DNA from: Kutzneria sp. CA-103260 | GTDB lineage: Bacteria > Actinomycetota > Actinomycetes > Mycobacteriales > Pseudonocardiaceae | DNA: 64,000 nucleotides | Direction of reading: 5' to 3' | NCBI RefSeq assembly: GCF_018263855.1 | Contig: NZ_CP073318.1 | Location: forward strand, 11,160,001 to 11,224,000 | Part shown: in pieces, positions 33,528 to 41,530 of the stretch | Layout of the letters: each line of letters opens with the position of its first letter | Numbering within the stretch: the stretch's first letter is position 1 | Notes under the pieces: model-generated | Databases searched by the model: none | What the model saw: only the letters and a program-made list of their open reading frames with translations | What the model was told of the DNA's origin: nothing | Position numbers and translations under genes: made by a program

Positions 33528-33656
33528 TCGGGCAGATTGTCCGGACGCCCAGGCATCATGCGCGGGCGGCGGCCGGTGACACCCGGACATTGATCGCGAT
33601 CAGGGCAGGCCTACCGTTGTTGCCGGAATATCGGCACAGAGCTATAGGGGACAGGC

Positions 33657-34334
33657 ATGCCCGCGGTGGAGATAGTCCTGGTGCACGGCTCGTGGCACGG
33701 CTCGTGGTGCTGGGAACTGCTGCGTCCGGAGCTGGACAAGCTGGGCCGGGTGACGCACGTTGTCGACCTGCCGAGCATGACGGGTGCGCAGTACGGCGTC
33801 GAGGCGGACGCGAAGGTGGTCCGGGAGAAGGTGGACTCGATCGACGGGCCGGTGCTGCTGGTCGGCCACTCCTACGGCGGTGAGGTGGTGTCGCAGGCGT
33901 CCGTGCGGGCCGGCAACATCGCGCGGCTGGTCTACCTCGCGGCGTTCCAGATCGATGACGGCCAGTCGCCATTGGCGCTGTCCGGCCGGGAGCTGCCGGC
34001 CGACCTGGAGTTCGTGCCGCCGTTCGACAATCCGATCGACACGTTCTACGCCGACGTGCCGGCGGACGTCGCCCGGGACGCGGTGGCCAGGCTGCGGCCG
34101 CAGAGCGCGCAGGCGGCCCGGGACCGGCAGATCGGCGCCGGCTGGCGGGACATTCCGTCCACATACATCGTGTGCGAGCAGGACAAGGCGGTGCCGCCGG
34201 CCGTCCAGGAGGAAATGGCCCGGCAGGCCGACGACGTCCGCCGGCTCGACGCCAGCCACTCGCCGTTCCTGTCCATGCCGTCGGAGCTGGCCGCGCTGCT
34301 GGCCGACATCGCCTCAGCGGTCGACAACTCCTGA
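33657..34334 (+). CDS. Alpha/beta hydrolase
   Basis: 225 aa. Oxyanion region VLVHGSWHGSWCW near residues 7-19, nucleophile elbow GHSYGG with Ser71 or close to it, an acid in YIVCEQDKAVPP, and catalytic His in DASHSPFLSMP. This matches the esterase/methylesterase-like AB-hydrolase subgroup (plant methylketone/salicylate esterase-like length). Substrate unknown. The 3' end overlaps the convergent response regulator gene by 21 nt. Confidence 0.88.
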   Translation: MPAVEIVLVHGSWHGSWCWELLRPELDKLGRVTHVVDLPSMTGAQYGVEADAKVVREKVDSIDGPVLLVGHSYGGEVVSQASVRAGNIARLVYLAAFQIDDGQSPLALSGRELPADLEFVPPFDNPIDTFYADVPADVARDAVARLRPQSAQAARDRQIGAGWRDIPSTYIVCEQDKAVPPAVQEEMARQADDVRRLDASHSPFLSMPSELAALLADIASAVDNS

Positions 34335-34958
34335 CTGCCAGGCCCACATGGCGATCTCCACCCGGTTGCGGGCGGACAGCTTCGTCTGCACGTTGCCCAG
34401 GTGCGTCTTCACCGTGCCGACGGAGATGAACAGCCGCTCGGCGATCTCGGTGTTGGTCAGCCCCCGGGCCACCAGCCGCACCACGTCCAGCTCCCGGGCC
34501 GACAGGTCGGCCGACAGCGGCGTCGAGGACGGGGAACTGAGCTGCCGCAACAGTTTCACCGTGATCGCCGGGCTGACCAGGGCCTCGCCGGCGGCGGCCG
34601 CGCGGACCGCCTCGACCAGCAGGGCCGAGCCGGAGTCCTTGAGCAGGAAGCCGTACGCGCCGCCGCGCAGGGCCTGGTAGACGTACTCGTCGTTGTCGAA
34701 GGTGGTCACCACGACCACCTTCGGCCCGGCGGCCAGGCCCGGCCGGGTCAGCCGGCGCAGCGCCTGCAGACCGTCCATCTTGGGCATTCGGATGTCCATC
34801 AGCACCACGTCCGGGGCCAGCTTCCGCGCCAGCTCGACGGCGTGCACGCCGTCCACCGCCTCGCCGACGACCTCGATGTCGTCCTCGGCGGCCAGGATCA
34901 TCGCGAGGCCGGCGCGGATCATGGCCTGGTCGTCGGCGATCAGCACCTTGATGGGCAA
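34314..34958 (-). CDS. NarL/LuxR-type response regulator
   Basis: 214 aa from TTG 34958, 2 nt after the kinase stop, with AAGGA 8 nt upstream. Receiver: IKVLIADDQAMIRAG, phosphoacceptor Asp55 in VVLMDIRMPKMDG, TTFDNDEYVYQAL and Lys near 105 in FLLKDSGS. LuxR-type helix-turn-helix: LSARELDVVRLVARGLTNTEIAERLFISVGTVKTHLGNV (about 148-186). Partner of the adjacent histidine kinase; likely targets are the neighbouring FtsX-type exporter operon and the lipoprotein gene at 30749, which share an upstream element. Confidence 0.92.
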   Translation of the reverse strand: MPIKVLIADDQAMIRAGLAMILAAEDDIEVVGEAVDGVHAVELARKLAPDVVLMDIRMPKMDGLQALRRLTRPGLAAGPKVVVVTTFDNDEYVYQALRGGAYGFLLKDSGSALLVEAVRAAAAGEALVSPAITVKLLRQLSSPSSTPLSADLSARELDVVRLVARGLTNTEIAERLFISVGTVKTHLGNVQTKLSARNRVEIAMWAWQSGVVDR

Positions 34959-34960
34959 GC

Positions 34961-36079
34961 TCAGTTCCTTCCCACGGGCAGGCTTGCGGCGACGAGCCAG
35001 CCGCCGGCGGCCCGCGGCCCGGCCTCGATGCTGCCACCCAGCGCCGACACCCGTTCGCGCAGCCCCCGCAACCCGAAGCCGCCGCGCCCGGTGTGCTTGC
35101 CGCGGCCGTCGTCGGTCACCTGCACCCGCACCCACTCGCCGGACCTGGACACCGACACGGAGACTTCCCGCGCGCCGTCCGCATGCTTGCGCACGTTGGT
35201 CAGCGCCTCCATCACCACTCTGTGCACAGTGGACTGAAGTTCGGGCGGCAGGTCGCCGAATTCTCCGTCCAGCTCAAGATTCGCGCCCGCGCCGAATTCC
35301 GTGACCAGCGTCCGCACGTCGTCCACTGTCGCGAGTGGACTGAAGTCGGTCGTGGCGTCGCCCTCCCGCAACAGGCCGACCATGCGCCGCATGGTGGCCA
35401 TCGCCTCGGTGCCGGCCTGCTCGATCCGCTCCAGCGCCGGCAGCACCAGTTCGGGCTTCTTCTCGGCCATCGCGCGGGCGCCCTGGGCCAGCAGCACGAT
35501 GCCGGTGACGTGATGGCCGACGTAGTCGTGCAGGTCGCGGGCGAAGTCGGCCCGCTGGGACAGCCGGATCGCCGTTTCCTGGCGCTCCCGGCTGATCACC
35601 ACCAGCCGGGCCGCCACCCCGGCGGCGACCGCCACCACCAGCATCAACGACAGCGCGAGCGCGGCGATCACGTTGACGTCGCTGTACCGCGGCAGGATTG
35701 GTTGCAGCACCACGGCCGCCGACACGAGCGGCACGGTGATCACCGCCAGCACGGTCCGGCCGCGCCAGGCGATCAGCATGATCAGGAAGCCGAGCGCGAC
35801 CGTTGCGGCGAAGGCGAGCGGCGCACGCCTGGTGCTCTGTGCGGCGGTGATCACCGTGCCCACGAACATGCCCGCCGCCGGCAGCAACGTGATGAGCGGC
35901 AGTGTCACCGGGCCCAGTGCGGAGCCGGCCAGCGCGACCAGGGCGGCCAGCACGCCGATACCGAGCTCGACCAGGCCGAGGGTGTCGCCGCGGATGGTGC
36001 CGACGAGGTAGTCGAAGCCGCCCAGCACGAGCAGCAGGGCCGCGCCGGCGAGCCAGCACAGTGCCCACAGGTAACGCAT
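34961..36079 (-). CDS. Sensor histidine kinase (HisKA_3, LiaS/DesK-like)
   Basis: 372 aa from ATG 36079 (MRYLWALCWLAG). Five membrane segments in residues 5-160 with short loops and no extracytoplasmic sensor domain, which is the intramembrane-sensing pattern. Phosphoacceptor His184 in FARDLHDYVGHHVTG; ATP-binding HATPase_c with EALTNVRKHA near 284 and DDGRG, GFGLRGLRERV near 320-345. Encoded upstream of its response regulator and divergent from an ABC exporter operon, as in LiaRS/DesKR-like envelope-stress modules. Confidence 0.92.
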   Translation of the reverse strand: MRYLWALCWLAGAALLLVLGGFDYLVGTIRGDTLGLVELGIGVLAALVALAGSALGPVTLPLITLLPAAGMFVGTVITAAQSTRRAPLAFAATVALGFLIMLIAWRGRTVLAVITVPLVSAAVVLQPILPRYSDVNVIAALALSLMLVVAVAAGVAARLVVISRERQETAIRLSQRADFARDLHDYVGHHVTGIVLLAQGARAMAEKKPELVLPALERIEQAGTEAMATMRRMVGLLREGDATTDFSPLATVDDVRTLVTEFGAGANLELDGEFGDLPPELQSTVHRVVMEALTNVRKHADGAREVSVSVSRSGEWVRVQVTDDGRGKHTGRGGFGLRGLRERVSALGGSIEAGPRAAGGWLVAASLPVGRN

Positions 36080-36115
36080 GCCCGGCAGCCTAACCAGTCC
36101 GGCGGAGTCCGCAGG

Positions 36116-36136
36116 TCGGCCGAAAGTCATAGCCGG
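36116..36136 (+). promoter_or_regulatory. Shared 21-bp upstream element, copy B
   Basis: Identical over 21 nt to 30675-30695 and located 52 nt before the ABC ATPase start, the same distance as in copy A. Flanked downstream by CAGAGGCGGGCCGGC. A weaker relative, AGTCATACC, lies upstream of the ABC ATPase at 51204 in the same orientation relative to the gene. Confidence 0.65.
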
Positions 36137-36188
36137 ACCCGTCCAAGGACAGAGGCGGGCCGGCGGTCGTGACGGCGAGGCTGAGGAC

Positions 36189-36857
36189 ATGTCAGCAGCG
36201 ATCAGCGCGATCGACCTGGTCAAGGTCTACGGGCGCGGGGCGGCGCGAGTTCGGGCGCTGGACGGGGTGAGCGTCGAGTTCGGCCGAGCCCGGCTCACCG
36301 CCATCGTCGGCCCTTCCGGCTCCGGCAAGTCCACCCTCATGCAGTGCCTGGCCGGTCTCGACGCGCCCACGTCCGGGCGGGTGCTGCTCGGCGACACCGA
36401 CCTCACCGCGCTGTCCGACGGCCGGTTGACCCGGCTGCGGCTGGACCGCGTCGGCTTTGTCTTCCAGTCCTTCAACCTGCTGCCCCAGTTGACCGCAAGG
36501 GAGAACATCCTGTTGCCGGCCAGCCTGGCCGGCCGGTCCGTCGACCAACGCCGGTTCGGCGAGCTGGTCGACCTGCTCGGCCTGGCCGACCGGCTGCGGC
36601 ACCTGCCGTCCGAGCTGTCCGGCGGCCAGCAGCAGCGGGTGGCCATCGCGCGGGCCATGCTCGGCCGGCCTGAGGTGGTCTTCGCCGACGAGCCCACCGG
36701 CAACCTGGACTCGGCCGCCGGCGCGCAGGTCCTGGAGCTGCTGCGGGCGGCGGTGCGGGACTTCGGGCAGACGATTGTCCTGGTCACCCACGATCAGGTC
36801 GCCGCATCGTACGCGGACCAGATCGTCAGCATGAGTGACGGTCAGGTGGCGGCATGA
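36189..36857 (+). CDS. ABC transporter ATP-binding protein (MacB/LolD-like)
   Basis: 222 aa from ATG 36189. Walker A GPSGSGKST near 42-50, Q-loop FVFQSFNLLPQLT, signature LSGGQQQRVAIARA, Walker B VVFADEPTGNLDS, and H-loop VLVTHD. The sequence is of the MacB/LolD/FtsE type that pairs with FtsX-like permeases. Coupled (ATGA) to the permease gene. Probably induced by the divergently encoded two-component system, as in bacitracin/antimicrobial-peptide resistance modules. Confidence 0.93.
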   Translation: MSAAISAIDLVKVYGRGAARVRALDGVSVEFGRARLTAIVGPSGSGKSTLMQCLAGLDAPTSGRVLLGDTDLTALSDGRLTRLRLDRVGFVFQSFNLLPQLTARENILLPASLAGRSVDQRRFGELVDLLGLADRLRHLPSELSGGQQQRVAIARAMLGRPEVVFADEPTGNLDSAAGAQVLELLRAAVRDFGQTIVLVTHDQVAASYADQIVSMSDGQVAA

Positions 36858-39184
36858 ACTTCACCGCCACCCACCTGCGGGGCGTGCTGCGCAAGCCGGC
36901 CCGGCTGGCCCTGACCGGCATCGCCATCGCGGTCGCCGCGTTCTTCGCCACGGCGGCCATGCTGACCCACGACATCGCCAAGGCCGCCGCCTACAGCACG
37001 ATCACCAGCATTCCGCCCGGCGTGGACGAGGTGGCCGAGGCCACCGGCGACGATCCGGCGACCCAGCTGGACAAGATCCGCCACACGCCCGGTGTCGTCG
37101 AGGCCGCCGGCCGGCTGGTCGCGCCGCTGACCGTGGACGGCCGGCGGCTCCAGCTCACCGCCGACCCGGGAACCGGCCCGCTGAGCCGGATCCGGGTCGA
37201 GTCCGGCACGTATCCGACCGAACCGGGCAAGATCGCCGCCTCGACCACCGCCGGGCTGGCGATCGGGTCGACGGTGCCGGTGGGCGGAAAGTCGTTGACC
37301 GTCACGGCGATCGTGGACGCGCCGTCGGCCGACGGGCCGGCTGTCTATATCACCGACACCAACCTGCTCGCGGTGACGCCGGCCCGGCTGACCCGCATCG
37401 ACATCAAGGGATCGGCCACCCTCCCGTTGGTGCGGAGCGCCGACGAGGCCCGGCAGGCGGAGATCGACAAGGCCGGCAGCAGGGTCGAGCAACTGCTGGC
37501 GGTGCTGACGGCGTTCGTGGTCGTAGCGGTGATCGCCGCGTTGCTGGTCGCCACCTCCACGTTCCGAATCGTGTTCGCGCAACGGATCCGGCAGACCGCG
37601 CTGCTGCGGGCGGTCGGCGCACCGCGACGGAAGCTCGTGCGCGCCTTCGTCGCCGAAGGTGCCGTGGTCGGTTTCGTCGCCGGCCTGCTCGGCACCGCGG
37701 CGGCCATCGGAGTCGGCTTCCTGGTGGCGTTCCTGCTCGGTGTGAGCGGGCCTGGGCCGGTGCTGGCCTTCACGCCGCTGGTGGTCCTGGTGTCCGTCCT
37801 GGTGACCATGCTGGCCGCGCTGGCGCCGGCTCGTTCCGCGACCAGGGTGTCGCCGCTGGAGGCGCTGCGGGTCACCGACACCGAGCGTGATTCGTCGACG
37901 GCGAGCTGGCTGCGAGTCGGGATCGGCGTGGTGTTGTTGGCAGCGTCGGGATTCGTGGTGAACACCGCGTTCGGTGACGGCATCACCGACACCTCGCGGC
38001 CGGGCGGCAGCACGTTGCACTTCCTGCTGCTGACCATCGCCAGCGGCACGGTGACGTTCTGCGCCCTGCTGGCGCTCGGACCGGTGTTGTTGCGGCCGAT
38101 GCTGCGGGGCATCGGCGCTGTGCTCGCCCCGCTGGGGCCGACGGGTCGCCTTGCCGTGCAAGGAGTTGGCGGCGCGCCCCGGCGAGCGGCGGCCGTCTCG
38201 GCGGTGGTGGCGTTGGGCACCGGGCTGCTGACCGGCGTGCTGGTCGGCGGCGAGACCGTGCGCACCTTCAACGACGCCCAGGTCGCGGCCGGACTACCGG
38301 CCGACGTCAAAGTGACGGCGTCTCAGGAGGGCCAACCGATTCCCGCCGACGTGCTGGCCCAGCTGCACGGGCTGTCGTTCCGCGTCTCGCGGCAGGACAT
38401 CGTGGTCAACGGGGCCAAGTGGAACCTGAATGTGTCTGATGTGGACATCCCGAAGCTTCCGCTGTTCAACGAGATCCGGGCGGCCGCCGGCTCGCTGGAC
38501 GATCTCGGCCCCGGCCGGGCGGCCATCTCCGCCGCCGAGGCCCACATGCTGAACGCCCAGGTCGGCGACACGATCACGGCCGGCGACCGGCAGATCCGCA
38601 TCGCCGCGATCGTCGTCGGCGAGAACATCGCCGGCACACTGATGGTGTTCGACCATGACGACCTGAGCCACCTCGGCGTGCCCGAGCAGCCGACCAACGT
38701 GCTGCTGACCACCGACCATCCGCAGAGCTACGGGCCCGGCGTGCAGGTGGAGGTGCTGTCCCAGGACCGGGACCGGCAGCGTGATCTGGTGGCCTCGCTG
38801 GAGATCCTCGGTCTGTCGGTGCTGGCGCTCACGCTGCTGATCGCGATCGTCGGCGTCGGCACCACCGCCGCGCTGTCGGTGGTCGAGCGGCGGCGGGAAT
38901 CCGGCATGCTGCGGGCGATCGGCCTCACCCGGCTGGCGCTGGGTGGCATGACTGTGTCGGAAGCCGCGCTGCACGGCGTGATTGGAGTCCTCTTCGGACT
39001 GATCATCGGCGTGCCGCACGCGTGGCTGGCGGTGCTGTCGCTCGGCCTCGGCGCGCCGCTGGCCGTGCCGGTCCCGACCCTGCTGGCCGCGGCCGCCGGC
39101 CTGGTCGCGCTGACGATGCTCGCCGGTCTGCTGCCGGCCCGCCGCGCCGCACGGGAGAGCCCGGTGTCGGCGATGCGGATCTAG
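36854..39184 (+). CDS. FtsX-type ABC transporter permease
   Basis: 776 aa. First membrane helix about 18-38; extracytoplasmic domain about 45-210; FtsX domain 1 about 215-335 (RIRQTALLRAVGAPRRKLVRAF); two helices in the middle (about 350-420); second extracytoplasmic domain; FtsX domain 2 about 650-770 (ERRRESGMLRAIGLTRLAL). Duplicated FtsX architecture is usual for actinobacterial exporters of this type. Works with the coupled ATPase, probably in envelope-stress or antimicrobial peptide defence. Confidence 0.92.
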   Translation: MNFTATHLRGVLRKPARLALTGIAIAVAAFFATAAMLTHDIAKAAAYSTITSIPPGVDEVAEATGDDPATQLDKIRHTPGVVEAAGRLVAPLTVDGRRLQLTADPGTGPLSRIRVESGTYPTEPGKIAASTTAGLAIGSTVPVGGKSLTVTAIVDAPSADGPAVYITDTNLLAVTPARLTRIDIKGSATLPLVRSADEARQAEIDKAGSRVEQLLAVLTAFVVVAVIAALLVATSTFRIVFAQRIRQTALLRAVGAPRRKLVRAFVAEGAVVGFVAGLLGTAAAIGVGFLVAFLLGVSGPGPVLAFTPLVVLVSVLVTMLAALAPARSATRVSPLEALRVTDTERDSSTASWLRVGIGVVLLAASGFVVNTAFGDGITDTSRPGGSTLHFLLLTIASGTVTFCALLALGPVLLRPMLRGIGAVLAPLGPTGRLAVQGVGGAPRRAAAVSAVVALGTGLLTGVLVGGETVRTFNDAQVAAGLPADVKVTASQEGQPIPADVLAQLHGLSFRVSRQDIVVNGAKWNLNVSDVDIPKLPLFNEIRAAAGSLDDLGPGRAAISAAEAHMLNAQVGDTITAGDRQIRIAAIVVGENIAGTLMVFDHDDLSHLGVPEQPTNVLLTTDHPQSYGPGVQVEVLSQDRDRQRDLVASLEILGLSVLALTLLIAIVGVGTTAALSVVERRRESGMLRAIGLTRLALGGMTVSEAALHGVIGVLFGLIIGVPHAWLAVLSLGLGAPLAVPVPTLLAAAAGLVALTMLAGLLPARRAARESPVSAMRI

Positions 39185-39203
39185 CCGTGCCCGGCGAACC
39201 CCG

Positions 39204-39566
39204 TCACAGGTCGGGCAGCGGGTCCGGCGGCAGCTCGCCGGCCCCGCGCTCCAGGTCGGCGGCGTTGAGCACGGCGACGTACTCCTCGTCCAGCTCGTAC
39301 TCGAGCCCGCCGAGCCGGAACGTCGCGCCCAGGTGCAGGGTGACCGGGCCGAGCCGGGTCTGCCGCGGGTACTCCGCCTCCACCGCCTTGGGCATGTGCC
39401 GGCTCCAGCGCCCGGTGGTCAGCACTTTCAGCGCCTTGCGGCTGACCACGACCAGCACGTACGGCCGCGAGCTCAGCACCAGGGAGGCGGGGAAGATGAA
39501 GCGGATCTCGTCGTCGGGATCGAGGAACCGGCGCGCCGCGGCACGGACATCTTCGGTGACTGGCAC
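39204..39566 (-). CDS. Hypothetical protein, PH-like
   Basis: 120 aa. Predicted beta-rich with EIRFIFPASLVLSSRPYVLVVVSRKALKVLTTG (two parts: an entry strand followed by a VVSRKALKVL strand), a pattern seen in bacterial PH-like domains; an acidic tail ends it. I do not recognise a named family. Located between the convergent exporter operon and a divergent VOC gene; codon usage is normal for the window. Confidence 0.65.
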   Translation of the reverse strand: MPVTEDVRAAARRFLDPDDEIRFIFPASLVLSSRPYVLVVVSRKALKVLTTGRWSRHMPKAVEAEYPRQTRLGPVTLHLGATFRLGGLEYELDEEYVAVLNAADLERGAGELPPDPLPDL

Positions 39567-39600
39567 CTGGCCAGCGTAGAACCGTGCCAGGCTGCGTGGT

Positions 39601-40020
39601 GTGGAAACCGTGCCGATTCTCCGTCAGGTTGTGCTCGACACCACCGACGCCCGCGGGCTGGCCGAGTTCTACCGCCAGCTGCTCGGGTTGCACTACCGCC
39701 AGGGCGACGAGCCGCCCGCCCCCGGCGAACCCGACCCGAACGGCCACGACTGGCTGGTGCTGCGCAACCCGGGCGGCACCCAGATCGCGTTTCAGCAGGT
39801 CGACGTGCTGCCGGCGGCGACATGGCCGGACGGCGAGCAGCCTCAGCAGCTGCACCTCGACCTGATCGTGTCGACCATCGACGAGCTCAATGCCGTGCAC
39901 GAGCGGACCCTGGCGTTGGGGGCGCGGATGCTGGAGGACCGATCGGCGGATCCGCGGGAGCCCCTGTACGTCTACGCCGACCCGTCCGGCCACCCGTTCT
40001 GCGTCTTCGTCGCCCCCTAG
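39601..40020 (+). CDS. VOC-family protein (glyoxalase/dioxygenase-like)
   Basis: 139 aa, start GTG 39601. Two betaalphabetabetabeta halves: VVLDTTDARGLAEFYRQLLG at the N-terminus, and QQLHLDLIVSTIDELNAVHERTLALGARML in the second half. Metal-ligand candidates are His85-His88-type residues in LHLDL and the Glu/Asp near the end; the first-half ligand is not clear, so catalytic status is uncertain. The C-terminus DPSGHPFCVFVAP is typical of glyoxalase-like domain 6 proteins. Confidence 0.85.
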   Translation: METVPILRQVVLDTTDARGLAEFYRQLLGLHYRQGDEPPAPGEPDPNGHDWLVLRNPGGTQIAFQQVDVLPAATWPDGEQPQQLHLDLIVSTIDELNAVHERTLALGARMLEDRSADPREPLYVYADPSGHPFCVFVAP

Positions 40021-40033
40021 CCGCCGTTTCGAT

Positions 40034-40080
40034 GGGAAGGGGGCTTTCTCCGCATTGAACGCAGGGAAAGCCCCTTTCCC
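40034..40080. terminator. Conserved-loop hairpin, copy 3
   Basis: 15-nt arms (40034-40048, 40066-40080) with one G-T pair, of the GGGAAAGGGGCTTTC type; the loop contains CGCATTGAACGCAGG. Lies 13 nt after the VOC stop and between convergent genes. Confidence 0.78.
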
Positions 40081-40173
40081 AGCAGAAAGTGAGGACGAAT
40101 CGCCCAGCGACAGGTAGCCGCTGTCTTTACGAGTGGCGGCAACGGATCGCGGACGTGCGGGCCGGCCTGGCGG

Positions 40174-40806
40174 TCACGTCCGGACTGTGACGGCGTTGGC
40201 CGGCACTGCCAGCGCCGCCAGGGCAAGCACCTCGGTGAAGGCAAGGCCGCGTTCCATCAGCCCGAGCGGGATCAGCTCCCACCAGTTGCCGCCGACCACG
40301 ATGCCCACCGGCACCGCGGCGAGGATGGCGACGAACCACCCGAGCGAGGCCCAGCCCAGCACGCGCGCCAGCGTGCGCCGCCCCGGCGCGTCCGGGAAAG
40401 CAGCGCCGGCCGCGCACAACACGGCGATCGGCAACGCCACGAAGGCGATCACGCTGGCGCTCCGGTGCAGCGTGCCGCCGACCGTGCCCGCGCCCTGGAC
40501 CGCCCAGTTCGTCTTGGGGAACGCCACGATCACCAGCAGCCCCACCGTCCACAGCGAGCCCAGCACCACCGACGCTGTCGGCAGCCGGCGCTGCGCGCGG
40601 AGCACTGCGACGATCGCCGCCGACCCGGCCGCCACCAGCAGCACCGCGAGGTTGAAGAGCCAACTGTTGTCAGTCAGCCCGTACTGGCTGATGGTCTGCC
40701 GCAGCACGCTGACGTCGTCGGACGAGGGCAGCACGCCCAGCAGCGCGATCAGCGCGGCCCCGACGGCCAGCGCGCCGATGCCCAGGGTGCGGACGCGGGT
40801 GCTCAT
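40174..40806 (-). CDS. DUF998-type membrane protein
   Basis: 210 aa from ATG 40806 (MSTRVRTLGIGALAVG), with GGAGG 5 nt upstream; the longer frame is rejected. Six hydrophobic segments: about 7-27, 49-68, 77-95, 113-137, 151-173 and 185-205. The block SQYGLTDNSWLFNLAVLL and the WTVGLLVIVAFPKT loop match DUF998 (small integral membrane proteins of unknown function). Convergent with the VOC gene. Confidence 0.8.
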   Translation of the reverse strand: MSTRVRTLGIGALAVGAALIALLGVLPSSDDVSVLRQTISQYGLTDNSWLFNLAVLLVAAGSAAIVAVLRAQRRLPTASVVLGSLWTVGLLVIVAFPKTNWAVQGAGTVGGTLHRSASVIAFVALPIAVLCAAGAAFPDAPGRRTLARVLGWASLGWFVAILAAVPVGIVVGGNWWELIPLGLMERGLAFTEVLALAALAVPANAVTVRT

Positions 40807-40990
40807 GCCTCCACCGTCGCCGGTGATCTTGAGCGTTTCCTGGGCGTGGGCTGTCGGTCCGCTGTCGGGATCGACGTCACATATTCGCCGTTCCGTCGGC
40901 GGCCATTCGTTCCCCGCATGGGACCGAGCGATTCTTTCGGCGATGCGGTACCTTTCCGCGCACACCCATGCGAGACGAAGGAAAAGCCCG

Positions 40991-41197
40991 GTGAACGAGC
41001 CCGTCATGCGTGCGCCGTCCAACGAGCGGGTCATTCGGCTGCGGTCGGCGGCCGAGGTCAACGAGGCGGTCGATCAGTACCTGGTGCAGGGCTTCGAGGT
41101 GTGCGGCGCCACCGACGGCCGGCTGATCCTGGCCCTCGGCTCACGCCGCGTGGTCATTGTTCGCGCCGACGGACACGGATTGCGGTCCATCGGGTGA
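40991..41197 (+). CDS. Small conserved-looking hypothetical protein
   Basis: 68 aa from GTG 40991 (VNEPVMRAPSNERVIRLRSAAEV), with GAAGGAAAAG about 6-15 nt upstream. Predicted alpha/beta: a helix SAAEVNEAVDQYLVQGF followed by strands EVCGAT, RLILALGS and RRVVIVRA. Third-position GC is high and the frame is closed at both ends, favouring a real gene. No family is recognised. Confidence 0.6.
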   Translation: MNEPVMRAPSNERVIRLRSAAEVNEAVDQYLVQGFEVCGATDGRLILALGSRRVVIVRADGHGLRSIG

Positions 41198-41329
41198 AAG
41201 CCGTTTCCGGGCGGCGGTGAAACGGGCATGATCGGCGGTGCGAATACTCGCCCGAGTGTCACCCGGGCGAGCGGAATTCGGCAAGTGTGAGCCAGCTGGC
41301 TGCCCCGCCTCAAGTGTCCCTTGTGCTGT

Positions 41330-41372
41330 GAAGGGCCCCTTCCTCTCGTTCAACGTCAGGAAGGGACCCTTC
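41330..41372. terminator. Conserved-loop hairpin, copy 4
   Basis: 15-nt arms (41330-41344, 41358-41372) with one mismatch around CTCGTTCAACGTC. The loop is the same as copy 1 (CTCGTTCAACGT) although the stem is different (GAAGGGNCCCTTCCT). Here it lies between two genes of the same direction, ending the small gene at 40991. Confidence 0.78.
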
Positions 41373-41477
41373 GTGACGTGGGGTGTGCCGGGAGGCCTGC
41401 CGTCCGGGCGTGGGTGGCCCTCGCCCGGGCGGCCGTGTCTCGATCCGTGGGGTCGCTGTCTTGATCAGATCGTTTTC

Positions 41478-41494
41478 TTGACTCATTCCAGAGT
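41478..41494 (+). promoter_or_regulatory. Catalase promoter with small dyad
   Basis: TTGACT (41478-41483) is a good -35. ACTC ATTCCA GAGT (41481-41494) overlaps it and recalls the ATTC-centred Fur/CatR-type boxes before actinomycete catalase genes. A clear -10 is not visible. Inference from position and resemblance. Confidence 0.45.
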
Positions 41495-41530
41495 ACGTGG
41501 TTCGGTGGCGGTGACCCCCAGGGAGGCGTG

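Larger units (their letters stand above)
41198..41530. other. Intergenic region before catalase: hairpin and promoter
   Basis: 333 nt. It holds conserved-loop hairpin copy 4, several GC-rich short dyads such as CTCGCCCGGGCGGCC near 41420-41435, and the catalase promoter region at about 41478-41494. Short open frames here lack ribosome sites and family similarity. I see no gene. Confidence 0.65.
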
